Shown here one piece after another: positions 50,381 through 62,600 of a DNA stretch of 64,000 nt. Under the pieces are notes generated by a model that was not told the DNA's origin, searched no databases, and saw only the letters and a list, made by a program, of their open reading frames with translations. The position numbers were made by a program, and so were the translations under genes. Each line of letters begins with the position of its first letter. Within the stretch, counting starts at the first letter, position 1. This DNA comes from Ulota crispa (taxonomy: Eukaryota; Streptophyta; Bryopsida; Orthotrichales; Orthotrichaceae): contig OY987244.1 in assembly GCA_963920765.1 (NCBI GenBank), forward strand, positions 32,247,678 through 32,311,677. The letters run 5' to 3'.

Positions 50381-51752
50381 GAAATGCAAACTCTTTCTTC
50401 TACAATAATAAAATCTATTATAAGAGAAAATGTTTGTAGGTACACATCCAAATTGACTATATGTGTCCAAATTGACAAAGAAATATCCAAAGTGACAAAA
50501 AAATAACCAATTTAACACGTCCAAATTGACATTGTTCCCTTGTAGTGATCCAAAGGTGCTGTACTTCTCAATTTGGAATTAATGATTTTGAACTTTGAAA
50601 ATTTTGAAGTTGAATGAAAAAACGACCCTTGATATTAGAAACATAGAAAATGAAGCCACAAACCCCACTTGTGAAGAAGGTCGGAGCCAAACAGGTATGG
50701 TATCCAACTTTGGGCGAAGAATAGTTTGATAGCGCCATAAACTTTGAAAAACCCCTCCAAATCTGAAATAAGGGAATTATTTAATTTCAAAAATAGGCGA
50801 CCCTGGTTAATGGGGCCAATGTGGGATACCCGGGCAGGCGGGCAGTGAATTCTACCAAATTGAGACCTCCGGCCGAGTTGTAGTCGCTCACAGGCGTGGT
50901 GACAGTGCCAACCTGGGGCAGCCAACTTTTTTTTTGGTTTTCCACTGGTCGAGCGACACACCCTGCAGTGCACGCAGGTAAGGAAAAAATGAATGGAATC
51001 ATCTAGGGCGCTTATTCATCCGTAAATTGTCTAAAGATGAGTAACTTCCATCCAAAACTTGGCGCATACGATAATATTTTGATAAGAAAATCGCTATTTC
51101 GGCCATTTTTTCACCTGATTCCATCTGAAGATAGCCGGTGTCAAAATGACACAGCTTTCTGTCTAAAATTAGCCTCTTAGTTTTAGCTGGCCTGGGCCAT
51201 GCCAAATAGAAAGTTGCCCAGTTTTAGTACTTTGAGAATCCCCCATAAACAGGTGGTCTTGCCTATTCTCCGGAAAATGTTTGTAATTTTGGTCCCATGG
51301 CCCACTTTTTTGTTTGATAGTTTTAGACTAAAATAATATTTACGGTGAGCTAAATAAAGTTAATTTTTGCTGTCATCCAGGTCTCAGCAGCATGATGTAA
51401 TCGAAAACGTAACAAGAGGTGATGGCCAAATGTATGGTGTTCGTGCAGTGTTTTTTTAACGTTCTTGCCAAGGTAGAGCGACTCGTACCCTAGAAAGTGC
51501 GCAGGTAAGAAAAAATTAACTAATATTGGAAGGAATGAATGTTGTGTGCATGTTCAACTAACAAAAGCTATTTTTATCCAAAATTTGGTAAATCATATGT
51601 TTGCTCATGGAGACATATGCCAATTTTATTCACTTTTGAGCCTAATTTCTTAATGTAGTGGTAGTCACAAAAAATTTCAAGTAAGATTTAGGCAAAAAAT
51701 TGCCAATTAAAAAAACGTTGGGTTCATAGGGACACCTCACACACGACTAGGA
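50381..51752. other. Non-coding interval
   Basis: Contains segments near 50930-50990 and 51467-51715 related to the interior of the Tourist-like element at 55942-56523 (e.g. 'gcaggtaagaaaaaat'). No gene is seen. Confidence 0.35.
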
Positions 51753-51756
51753 TTAA

Positions 51757-52492
51757 CCCCTAAATGCCTAAGGCAAAAGATTTTGGTGTTCATAAAACTT
51801 TGGTAAATTTTGAAACTGTGTTAAAGGCACATATTTGATTGTTTTAAGGTTTTTTTTTTGAGAAGTTGCAAGCTCAATTTATCTTCAATGTCCAATTTAA
51901 AATTTCTCCATATCTTATTCCAATTATGTTTATGAAAGTTAAACTGCAAGCATACATTTTGTGTCATGAATAGTGTCACAGAAGGTGTCATGAATAATGT
52001 TGTGAATAGTATCACAGAGCCTATGATAAGTTGCCACATTGAAAAAACATGCATCAGGTTAAGAAAAAAGCAAAAATTTCCCTTGGACAGTTAAGGCCCT
52101 TTTACTAACATTTATCATCTAACAAAATCTAAAAGTGCTTTTGAACTAATTTCATCCAAAATGTCTTTATTGTAAAAATCACAATTCATTCACCATTGAA
52201 TTTTCTTTCATTTGTCATGATTTTTGGTCAATGAATTGAAGCTAGAAAATTTCTGTAAATTAGGCAATTGTGCTTTGACAATTGCATTGTAGGCTCATTT
52301 GTGAATTTATGGTCATGGGTTTGGAAGGGGGGTAAGTAGTTATGAAGTAACAACAACAAACACTGAAGCATCCTAAGTGTTTATTTCCCAATTTTGTATC
52401 CAAAAGTTGCCAGTTTGCATTAGAAATTTTGGGTAGCTCCAAAAAAAGTTAAAAATTCCATACTCATTCACATTCAATCACAAATATCATAA
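51757..52492. mobile_element. Truncated TTAA-family element (AAATGC subtype)
   Basis: It starts CCCCTAAATGCCTAAGG after TTAA (51753-51756). It matches 48322-50376 in inverted orientation, without its insertions, and is cut off where the next element begins. Confidence 0.7.
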
Positions 52493-53412
52493 TCCTAAAG
52501 GCACAAGCCCTTTTTTTGTGAAAGTCATTGAAAACTGCCACTTTTGGGAAATTGAGTAGAAAAGTAGGATAAAATGTTTTTTTTTTTGGAAATCCAACCA
52601 TAAGATCAAGCCCTAGACTATGGGAGGTACTTGTAAGAAAAAAATCAACTCATTCTAGATGTAGAGGAGTGAGATTTTGACATCTAAAGTGACAAAGAAA
52701 GTTTTTTTCCTTGTTGCCCAAAAATTTCAGAAGCCTTTGACCACTTTTATAGCAAAAAAATTGCTCTATGCAAAGTTTGGGTTTACTTTTTTCATGTAGA
52801 AGACTAAGTTAGGTATATGTTGAAGAATTTTCAAATCAATTGAAGGTGTACAATATATTTTCAAAGAATCTTTGAATGCCAAAAGGTCATGAAGTTTGCA
52901 AATACACTAGGCAAAATTGGAGGCTTCATTTAAGATCCAAAAATTCAAATCACATAATCAAAACGGTGAAAACCAATGATTCCTAGCCTACTACAACTTG
53001 GAGAAAACATCACTCAACAAACAAATACTTACAACATTTCAAAAATTAAAGCACCAAATTTTACAAGGGGCAAAAGGTATGGAGGGTTGGGAGTCCCCAA
53101 AGATGGGCACCTTCTACTCCACTCCCCTTTGCCCAAGTGTCCACACCTTGTGCCCACAAGGGCCGACTATCTTTGGAGTTAACACCCACTTACAAAGGAG
53201 AGGCCATGCCCAAACTGCCCATTTTTGCCTAGTTTCATAAAATTCTTGATAACTTCTTCATCAAATGTTGAAATGAAGAAAATAGATGCTCATGTAGGCC
53301 TTGGAGTTCCCCACCTTTAATAAATGTTTTAGAAAATCACACAAACTAGTTTAGCTATAGGTACATGCCCAAAATCCATTTGTCCCTTGAGGGGGCAGTT
53401 GGGCCTGTACGG
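52493..53412. mobile_element. TTAA-family element, inverted partner of 53849-54753
   Basis: The left end is TCCTAAAGGCACAAGCCC (TTAA lost). The right end is followed by TTAA at 53413-53416. It is homologous throughout to 53849-54753 in the opposite orientation. Confidence 0.75.
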
Positions 53413-53592
53413 TTAAAATCCACATGGTCATTTTGGATTTTTTTGGGTAGCATCATCTAGAAGCCTTGAAGTTCAAGGGTCTATGGTTACAATTTTTTTT
53501 GATGTTTAATGATGATATAATGAGGACAATTCAAAAACTTCAAAACTGCCTTCCAAAAACAAAAAAACACACCCTTAAATATTTAGGAATTA

Positions 53593-54872
53593 AGGTAGAT
53601 ACACGTTTCTTCAATTGGTCCCCAAAGCTAATTCCTACATTTGTGGTGTTCACCACTCACTGTGAATCCAAAGTGGAGGATTGAACACTACTTGCACAAG
53701 CAGATCTTGCCATATGTCAATTGCTAAACAAATTTGGGAGGGTTGGAATTGGGACTGTCAAGTGCTATTATAGGAATACATCCAAGTAGTTTCAATGTTA
53801 GTCTACAGTGCTTTTAGGGACCCTATGAGATGTAACTTTGCTCTTTAACCCCTAAAAGCCCAACTGCCCCCTCTAGGGACAAATGGATTTTGGGCATGTA
53901 CCTATAGCTAAACTAGTTTGTGTGATTTTCTAAAACATTTATTAAAGGTGGGGAACTCCAAGGCCTACATGAGCATCTATATTTTTCTTCATTTCAACAT
54001 TTGATGAAGAAGTTATCAAGAATTTTATGAAACTAGGCAAAAATGGGCAGTTTGGGCATGGCCTCTCCTTTGTAAGTGGGTGTTAACTCCAAAGATAGTC
54101 GGCCCTTGTGGGCACAAGGTGTGGACACTTGGGCAAAGGGGAGTGGAGTGGAGTGGAAGGTGCCTGTCTTGGGGGACTCCCAACCCTCCATACCTTTTGC
54201 CCCTTATAAAATTTGGTACTTTAATTTTTTGAGCCGTTTGAGTATTATTTTTTTGACTTTTTTCTAAGTAGTAGTAGACTAAGATTCCTTGCTTTTTACC
54301 TTTTGGATCAAAATAACTTAGAGTTACGAATTTTGCATAAATCCTCCAATTTTGCCTATATGCAAATTTTATGGCCTTACAGCATTGCAAGATTTTACAA
54401 AGAATGATTCACACCTCCAATTCATTTGAAAATTCTCCTACACTTATCCAACTTGGTCTTCTACATGGAAAAAATAAACCTCAACTTTGCATAGAACACT
54501 TTTTTTGATATATGAGCAGTCAAAGGCTTTTGAAATTTTTGGGTAGCACGGATTTTTTTTTGTCACTTTAGACGTCAATATCTCACTCTTTTATATCTAA
54601 AATGAGCTAATTTTTCCCCACACGTATCTCCCATAGTCTAGGGCAATATCCTACAGTTGGATTTCCAAAAAAGAAAATCCTACTTTTCTACTCAATTCCC
54701 AAAAGTGGTAATTTTCAATAACTTTCACAAAAAAGGGCTTGAATCTTTAGGGGTTAATATCAAATATTCTACTATAATTTTTTCCACAAAGATGACATCC
54801 CATGAGAGCTTGTTGAAAGGCTAATCTTGTACCCCGAAACTTTTAAATGGCTAGAAATGGGTATATCTACCT
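53593..54872. mobile_element. Family D MITE interrupted by a TTAA element
   Basis: The left part begins AGGTAGATACACG after TA. The right part resumes at 54758 with 'tatcaaatattctac' and ends near CTACCT. It matches 28871-29276 on either side of one TTAA. Confidence 0.85.
53849..54753. mobile_element. TTAA-flanked element (CCCCTAAAAGCCC subtype), 905 bp
   Basis: It starts CCCCTAAAAGCCC and ends GAATCTTTAGGGG, between TTAA at 53845-53848 and 54754-54757. Open frames inside recur in the inverted partner only because the DNA is duplicated. Confidence 0.85.
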
Positions 54873-54940
54873 GAAATGGCGTGTCATTTTGTGGGGAATC
54901 AATCACGCATATGGTTTATATTTTGTACACACAATATTAA

Positions 54941-55913
54941 CCCCTAAAGGACCAATGGGTTTCTTCAAGGAACATTATCAAACCCCCCCTCCCCCCCCGT
55001 TTTTTTGTATGTTTATCAAAAATGAAAACTGGAAATTTATATTGAATCTTGAACCATATAAAATTATATCAAAATAATTATTCAACGGGTGCAAAAAATC
55101 TTAACCTACTTGACCGCGTGGATTGTAAGATTATAACAATTAAAGTGAGAAAACAACTTTTTTCATTCCTATAAAAGAAGGTTTGCAGACTTCAAGCCCT
55201 CTTGGAGTATAATTTTTGCTCTACACAAAAATGAGCTTTTTGACCATTTATAAGTATGTGATGTTAGATTCACTCATGGAAAATTTTAGAAGCAAATATA
55301 GAATTTAGCTTATTCTAAATCACCCTCTAATGCAAGGAGGTTAAGTAATTTGGCAATGCACTAGTCATTTTTTCATGATTTCTTGTGCAATGATGAAGTC
55401 TTTTATTTGAAATCTGAATGGTGAAAAATTAGAGACAAACATTTTGAATATGTGGAAAAAGTTACAAGAGCTCTCAATTTATAGGTTGAAAGATAATAGG
55501 GCCTCAAGTTAGAAGAAAACATATATTTATGAAACCACTTGGGCAAACATAGTCAGCAAAGTTTGAATCCTCTTATAATGTGATGTGAGAGCTCCAAAAA
55601 ATAAATTGGCAATCATATACCATGTTTTACAAGATGTTTTATTAGTTACATACATGCCAAATTTCAAAAGTTGATGAGAGTTTTAGCATAAGATTCTCCA
55701 AAGATGCCCAACATGCATAAGCTGCCCAAATTCTTTCAAATAACATAACTTTTGAACCGGGCATCCAATTGGGGAAAAAATTACATTTCCACTTGGAATA
55801 TACATATTTACACCTTGTGTAACAATTTTGAGAACATCTGATAAAACTTAACTCTATATGACCCTACCCAAGTTTTCAAGTGTTCATTGAACGGACACTT
55901 GGTCCTTTAGGGG
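54941..55913. mobile_element. TTAA-flanked element (CCCCTAAAGGACCA subtype), 973 bp
   Basis: The ends CCCCTAAAGGACCA and TTGGTCCTTTAGGGG are flanked by TTAA at 54937-54940 and 55914-55917. Confidence 0.8.
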
Positions 55914-55941
55914 TTAACTTTTGGATCAACTGTGTTACTAA

Positions 55942-56523
55942 GGGCATCTCCACCAGTGGCTCAAACAAGCTCAAAGTGGATGAAAATGTTGAGGCCCCTC
56001 TCAAAACTCTCTCAAGACACTTTGTCCTACCGTGTATAGCAAGGGTCCTTCAAGACTATTTATCTTAAGTTTAATTAACTTCATCATTTACTTTCATTGA
56101 TAAGTGGTCAACTAATTATTTATGGGGCGTGTTGGAGTGCAAGGCCACCTTTTTGAAGAGCATGGGTGGAGGCAAGGTTTTTTTTTCTTGGCAAATTTTT
56201 GCCTAAATCTTACTTGAAATTGCCACCGGTTCAAGATACACTAAGAAATTTTAGGGAAAAAGCAGATGAAATCGCCAAGTACCTCCTTCCACAAACACTA
56301 GATTTGCCAATTTTTGGATAAAAGTAGTTTATATTAGTAAGTGTTTTGGATGAACATGCACTCCTTGTTCATTCTTTCCAATTATAGGTAATTTTTCCTT
56401 ACCTCACTGTGCGGGCTGAGGTGTGGGTCGCTCTACCTCGACAAATCCAAAAAAAATACCATGAGTGGAGGTCAAGGGGACAAATGAAAAACTTTGAAAG
56501 ATCCGTGACTAGTGGAGATGCCC
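55942..56523. mobile_element. Tourist-like MITE (PIF/Harbinger), 582 bp
   Basis: GGGCATCTCCACCAGTGG at the left and CTAGTGGAGATGCCC at the right, flanked by TAA on both sides. It shares its terminal sequence with 47848-48268. Confidence 0.8.
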
Positions 56524-58084
56524 TAAGAGCCAGTTTTCGTGTGAGGGTTGGGCTGAGGGGTCCGAGCTGGACCTCCAGCCTCCAATTTTGCAAAAGTTGA
56601 CTTGCAATCCTGGAGGCCTGGACCCTTAACAGGAGGTTCTTTTCTAAATTCTATGTCTGATAAAGATTTTAGTATTTTTCCTTGACTCTGCCTGGGTCAT
56701 CTTGGAGGCCCCCTCCAGTTCCGATCCCCATGGAAACTGGCCCTAACGCAGGCCACCTTAAAAGTGGTAACCTGTAAATATTTACCACTTTTACCACTTT
56801 TAAGGTTAGCGGTTTACCACATTTAAGTCTTTGGATCAATATAGGGAATGCTAAATCATGAGCGGGGATACATGAGCCGTGAGCCGTGCCTAGATTCATA
56901 ATCAATATATTAAAATTTACTTGTATTTGTGCACATAGGTCCTTATTATAGTGCATTGTAGACATCTTTCTCTTGAAAAACTTGCTATTTTAAAAAATTT
57001 CTATTGATTTTGAGCTCATAATTGGTGTCCATTTACAAAATCTTGGCTCACCGCTCATGGGCTCATGGTTTTAACACTCACAAAATAGCATTCTCTTGAT
57101 GGATACACCACTCATGTATGAGGTTCACCACTTCTTTGCGGATGTTCCCCATTCCACCATTCCCCACTTCTTTGCAAACCATTTTTAGTCCAAGATGACA
57201 TTTGCCAAACCGCCTTGTGTTGAATTTTTGCCTAGCTATCCTCTCCAGCTTGTGTGGATCACTTCAAGTAAACAATGTTTGAATTGACACGTCCAAATTG
57301 ACTAATTGTGTTTGAAGTGACAAAGATGTTCAAAGTGACAAAAAGATGTCTAAATTGACAAGGTTCCTTTGTAGTGTCAAATTGAGATGGACCACAAAGT
57401 CATGCACACATCATACTTGAAGGGGGGCGGTTTTGCTATTGTGTTTGACAACTACAAACACAAGACATTTGAGGCTGGTTGAAAGCTTGTCAATTAGCAA
57501 TCTAAACCTTGCATGATTAGAAGGGAGGTATTGCCACATTATTCTCAAATGGTGCATTTGTGGAGTTTGACTTTTCCATTCTTAGATAGGAGAAAGACAA
57601 ATATAGCAAGTCTATCACAATTTTTTTTTGAAAAGCAATTTGGAGTTCTAAAATATTTGCACGTTTAACATAAGCTTGTGGGCACCAATACAAATGACAA
57701 AATGATTAAAAGTGGTTGTAAATCCTTTTCACTCTTACCAATTACCACTTTTAAACTAATTGTGGATAAAAGTGGATTTACCACTTTTAAGATGGGCTGC
57801 CCTAACTCTACAAGCTTCCAAATTTCTGCTACCCTGGCCCTCGTCATCATCGCCATCATCACCATCATCACCATCATCGCCATCAATGCCGAGGTGAAAA
57901 AAACATCCATGTGGGTTTCACCTGGCCCGCTTCCTCTCATTCCCCCTTGAGCTTTCTCCTGCCCAAAGAGGCCCCTCCATCTCCGCCCCAGCAGGTTCCC
58001 CTATGTCCGTTCCCTTCCTCACATTCCACTCCGTAATGGAAACAGCATTCCATCATGTAAGGTGGAAGCACCATAACCGATAAC
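56524..58084. other. Non-coding interval with trinucleotide repeat
   Basis: Contains short inverted copies of 'accacttttaa' (about 56780-56810, 57740-57790) and a CAT/CAC-type trinucleotide run at 57842-57886. No gene is recognised. Confidence 0.4.
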
Positions 58085-58088
58085 TTAA

Positions 58089-58395
58089 CCCCTTAAAGTC
58101 TACTTGTCCCTTCGAGGGACAAAATGGATTTTGGGCAGCTCATTCCAAGTGGGCTTTTTATCTTTTTACTTTGAAATTTTCACACATGATGAGTCCAAGG
58201 AGTAGCTTTAAGGCCCAACAATTTTCATAACTTTTGAACCATGTAGTCAAAAGTTATGAAAATTGTTGGGCCTTAAAGCTACTCCTTGGACACATCATGT
58301 GTGAAAATTTCAAAGTAAAAAGATAAAAAGTCCACTTGGAGTGAGTTGCCCAAAATTGCAATTTTGCCAAAAAACAGTGCTTGGGCCTTTAGGGG
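58089..58395. mobile_element. TTAA-family palindromic element, 307 bp
   Basis: It starts CCCCTTAAAGTCTACTTGTC after TTAA (58085-58088) and ends GGGCCTTTAGGGG before CTAA. The arms at about 58140-58250 and 58260-58345 are almost perfect reverse complements. Confidence 0.8.
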
Positions 58396-58746
58396 CTAAC
58401 CAATTTTGCAGAAAACTATAAAGAGTTTGAGGCAAAAAAAAAAAATCCCATGTGGGAAGACAAGAAATATTGGGATTGCGAATTTTTCATAAATTTATTT
58501 GCAAAACTGAAATTACTATGAATTTTGGGAGTCAAAAAATGTTCCACACCCATTGTCAATGTCTAAGTGTATTTAATTCTGATACTAGCCAAACCAATTT
58601 CAGCTCATTACTTCTTACCTCTTTTTGGGACATGTGGCATGACTTAAGTAGCCCCAACCTTGAAAAAGTCAGAAAAATGCATTCCAAAGCACCTATCCTT
58701 GCTCATGTTGGAAATAGCACCCCTACTAGTTGGGAATAAGGCATTA

Positions 58747-59048
58747 AGGTAGGGCGCTCTAAAAGCGACTTGGCTCTAAAAGCGACCTCTAAACCAAAGG
58801 TACATTTTGTTTTTTTCAATGTACCTAGAATGTACATTCCAAGGAGAGGTCGCTTTAAGCGACCATTGGGTTTCAACTTCAAAAATTCATAACTCATTCC
58901 ACAAAGATTCAAAAAACGTGAAACAATTTGGGTTAGATGCCAATTCCATTTTTCTTCCTACCAAAATTTACTGAAATTTGTTTCAAAAAGTTTAGCTGCC
59001 CTCAAATGCAATCAGCTCTTAAAAGGTCGCTTTTAGAGCGCCCTACCT
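58747..59048. mobile_element. AGGTAGG-type MITE, 302 bp, TA duplication
   Basis: Inverted ends AGGTAGGGCGCTCTAAAAG and CTTTTAGAGCGCCCTACCT, with TA on both sides (58745-58746 and 59049-59050). Confidence 0.85.
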
Positions 59049-61330
59049 TATGAGATATGGGTGCTTCCACCTTGTGTCATGAACGCCACGTATGCTTTGT
59101 TGTAAGAATCTGAATTTGTGACTCCCGTTGCACACAACTGCTTTCTCACGTTTCACCTTGAAAAACCCAACCAATCCATACTTGGGTTTATGAATGAACA
59201 ATTAATTCAAACTATAGTTTTACACAAACCAAATGACAAAGTAAATTTTGGTATGATTGTTCTTTGAGAAAGTTTACCTCAGATTAGTAATTGCATTTTG
59301 TAACATTTGGATTTAACAATGCTAAATAGAAGCTTAAGAAGAGATGTTATGACTTATGAAATCATTATAATGATGTCTTCAAACCTTCTTTTCTTGGCAT
59401 TATGTTCATCTTACTCTTCCAAGGACACGTGTCAACTACAAAAAAGTTAACATAGTAAAATGAAGTCTATTCCAACAAATTTTACTCCAACTTCTTAATG
59501 GTTGTTTGGAAATCGGATTTGGAATTAATCCAAGTTTTAAAATTAACTGAAAGGGAATTGTACAATTGTGTGGATACACTCTAAAGTTCATAATCTGCAA
59601 TCATTATTGACATCTTAACTTCAAAATGTTTTTCCATGCTATACGTCATACTTAGTGGATCTTTGTAAATCTTTGAATTTGGGAGATCATGTGGTTTTTC
59701 GGAATTAAGGAGCATTTTAAGCTTCAAGCCAACTGTGTTTCGATTTTTTTTATTGTAAAGGGACAAATATAAATATTTAGAAGATGTATTTGAGTACTTT
59801 AAGAGGCAAATTATTATTTGGGAAATGATCCAAGTAGGGTGTCCATACCACCGAATTAACATAATTTGTGATCATGGAATTAATAGTTTGTTTGATCATA
59901 TGTGATACGTGAATATTTTGTTTTACTAAAGCAAGTGTATTTCACATACTTTTATGTGTGAAATTAAGTATTTAATATGAGCCATTATTTTCAAAAAAAA
60001 TTGGGTTTCAAATATTAAATAACTCGTACTTTGTGGAAGAATTCGGGCACTCAAAACCTCTTCTATACTAATAATAGATTTGCCTTTGTTTATTATAAAC
60101 CTGGTTTCAAAACTGACAAGGGTAAGTGGCACTCCACCAATGCCCGGGCTTTTTTAATTAAAAACATGATGTGATGATAAAATTGCAAAACCAACTGCAT
60201 GGGTTGGGTTTAATGCGTGGGTAATAAAATATATATATATATATATATATAAAATAATAACGTGAATGATTACTATGTGGGTAAAACTTGAGGAGTAAAA
60301 TGTTTGTGTAGGTAAACAACACATAATAATTTTATGCGTACATGTAATAGATTAGGTTGTTTGTCGGTTTGTATTAGTTGCAACATAATGGAAACTTATG
60401 GGTAAAAAAACTTGCATATGAAAAAACTTGCGTATGGAAAAACTTGCTGCATGGGTAAAAAATTGCATGAGTAAAAACTGGTATGTGTAAAAAAATTGCT
60501 TGGGTAAAAAACCACAAATATAAAATAATTGCGTGAATGATTACTATGTGGATAAAATATTTGTGTAGGTAAAAAATACATATATTTATATTTATATGCG
60601 AGAGAAAAAAATGATGTTCCTTTTACTATGTGGGTACAAAATAAATAATGCTTTAATGCAAGGAAATGTTTTTTAAAAAAAGATAAATATTTTACTGCAT
60701 TTAATGGGTCATTTTCCAAAATGTGTCCACCGGACACGCATGTCATACTAGTCAACTATAACAAAGTATGAAAAGTTTCACTAAGATGTGGATTGTTTGG
60801 GTGAACATTATATTTGAAATTAAGGACAGAGTGGTTTTGAAAATCACAAATTTGCACAGGTGTACCATTTACAGCATCTTTGAAGTTAGAATGAATAGAA
60901 AGGTTATTGAAATCATCAAATTAAAATATTTTATGACTTAGTCTAATCCCAAAAACTGACATAACTTATGATTGAGTTATTTATATTCTGGTGTTTTCCA
61001 AAACATTCTTTGCTTTTATTTTGTTACAATTGTTATTAAGACTAAATTTTAACCTTTCGTTTTCGGTAGAAAGAAGCAAAAAAGTCAACCATAAAAACAT
61101 CCATACTTTTGTCTAATAGCTATTTTCAACAAATGATCTTACACGATATTTTTCCATTCTCTTGTATACAAATAGTTTGACATTTGCAATCTCTTTGGTA
61201 GATTAATTCCCAGAGAAAGGCTTGTTTGACAAAGAATGCATACAACATCAAACGAGCTTACACAAATTCTTATATGCGTTGCTTTAGAACCATCAGCTCA
61301 TTGTTTGGCATAACCAACATTAATGTACTT
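59049..61330. other. Non-coding AT-rich interval with degenerate short tandem repeats
   Basis: From about 60270 to 60640 the phrases 'tgggtaaaa', 'aaacttgc' and 'tgtgggtaaaa' recur irregularly every 15-25 bases. An (AT)n run is at 60229-60252. No gene is seen. Confidence 0.5.
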
Positions 61331-61582
61331 AACACTATTAGGTAAATTGGGAAAACGGGGGTCCCAATTGGTACTTCACTTGGATCCAGAGAAGTCACCT
61401 TAAACCAGATTTGAAAATATCAAATTCAATATGAGTCATTACGATTTTTTCCCTTGCAAATTCCTCCTCTTAGGTGACGACAAGTGTACCCAAAAAAAAG
61501 CTGAGCTTGGTTTAGGTGATCACCTAAAACCTTCAAAAGTCCCAAGAAGTACTCATTTTTTCAATTTACCTAATATTGTGTT
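61331..61582. mobile_element. AACRC-type MITE (4-bp TSD), copy 4
   Basis: Termini AACACTATTAGGTAAATTG and CAATTTACCTAATATTGTGTT, 252 bp, flanked by a perfect duplication ACTT (61327-61330 and 61583-61586). Confidence 0.85.
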
Positions 61583-61682
61583 ACTTGTGAAATTTTTACT
61601 CAATTGATTAAAATAAAAAAATGAATAAGTTGGTAGATGCAGAAGTTTTCAATTGAGTAACTTTGAAAAATTTGGTAATTAA

Positions 61683-62596
61683 CCCCTAAAATTCTTTTGT
61701 GTTTAGAGGCCCAAGACTGCTTCAAAATACTAGTCCTCAAACCAGGGCCAAAATCTTCATTGAAACTTACTTTTTAACAAATCCAACCATAGGATCCTTT
61801 GGTTGACTTGCACAAGTACATTGTTCCAAAATTTCAGAATGAATATCCCCACCAATTGCAAGATTGATGTGCCTAAACTTCAAAATGTACGCTTTTCTAG
61901 TCCTTCCAGAAGGTGAAGTTTTGTTTTTCAAACTTTTTAGAGAAAAACACGTATGTTGTATTTCTTGTGCAATTTTGGCAATATGTTGGAAAACGGGTTG
62001 AAAGCATATATGAAAAAATTTAACCAAAAAATATATTGGATTCATTTTTACAAAAGTTGTAAAGTGAAAGGTATTGATGAATGAAAGATATAACTACAAT
62101 GCTAATAAGTTTTGGAAGAATTTGAAAATTGTTAATCCCAACGGTGAGAATGCTCTAACAAACAATTGGTAACTTTAATTTTCATTTTCATTTGAAAATT
62201 TTCAAAATTGAGAGTAAAAAATAACTTTATATGTTTTTTCTACCCTCTTCCTACCTTCATTGCTTGCAAAAAGAAAACTCCTTTTAACTCTTACCTCATA
62301 ATTTGGAATTGAGAGATTCAATTTTTTTTGAGTAGATATCAATCTATACAATTCTATAAATAAAAAAATAAAAAATTTAGAATATACTTTTTGCTATCTA
62401 GTTTGACATTGAAATTGAAAAAACCTTCTAACTTTTGCATTACTTATCCAAATGACATGAAATTAAGTTTTACATGCAGAGTATGATGAGTAACATCCAT
62501 CCTAAAAATTTCATGAAAAATTTCCAAATTATGAAGTCAATAAAGCCTGCCCGAGATCTCATGAAGCCCAAAGTGGGTTCCTTGGTCTTTTAGGGG
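61683..62596. mobile_element. TTAA-flanked element, 914 bp
   Basis: It starts CCCCTAAAATTC and ends TTGGTCTTTTAGGGG, with TTAA at 61679-61682 and 62597-62600. Non-coding. Confidence 0.75.
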
Positions 62597-62600
62597 TTAA

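Noticed and set aside
52976-54390. Matching peptides containing GKRYGGLGVP on opposite strands, looking like a conserved gene pair
   Set aside because: They arise because two copies of the same TTAA element lie in inverted orientation; neither frame has a start context, exon structure or known domain.
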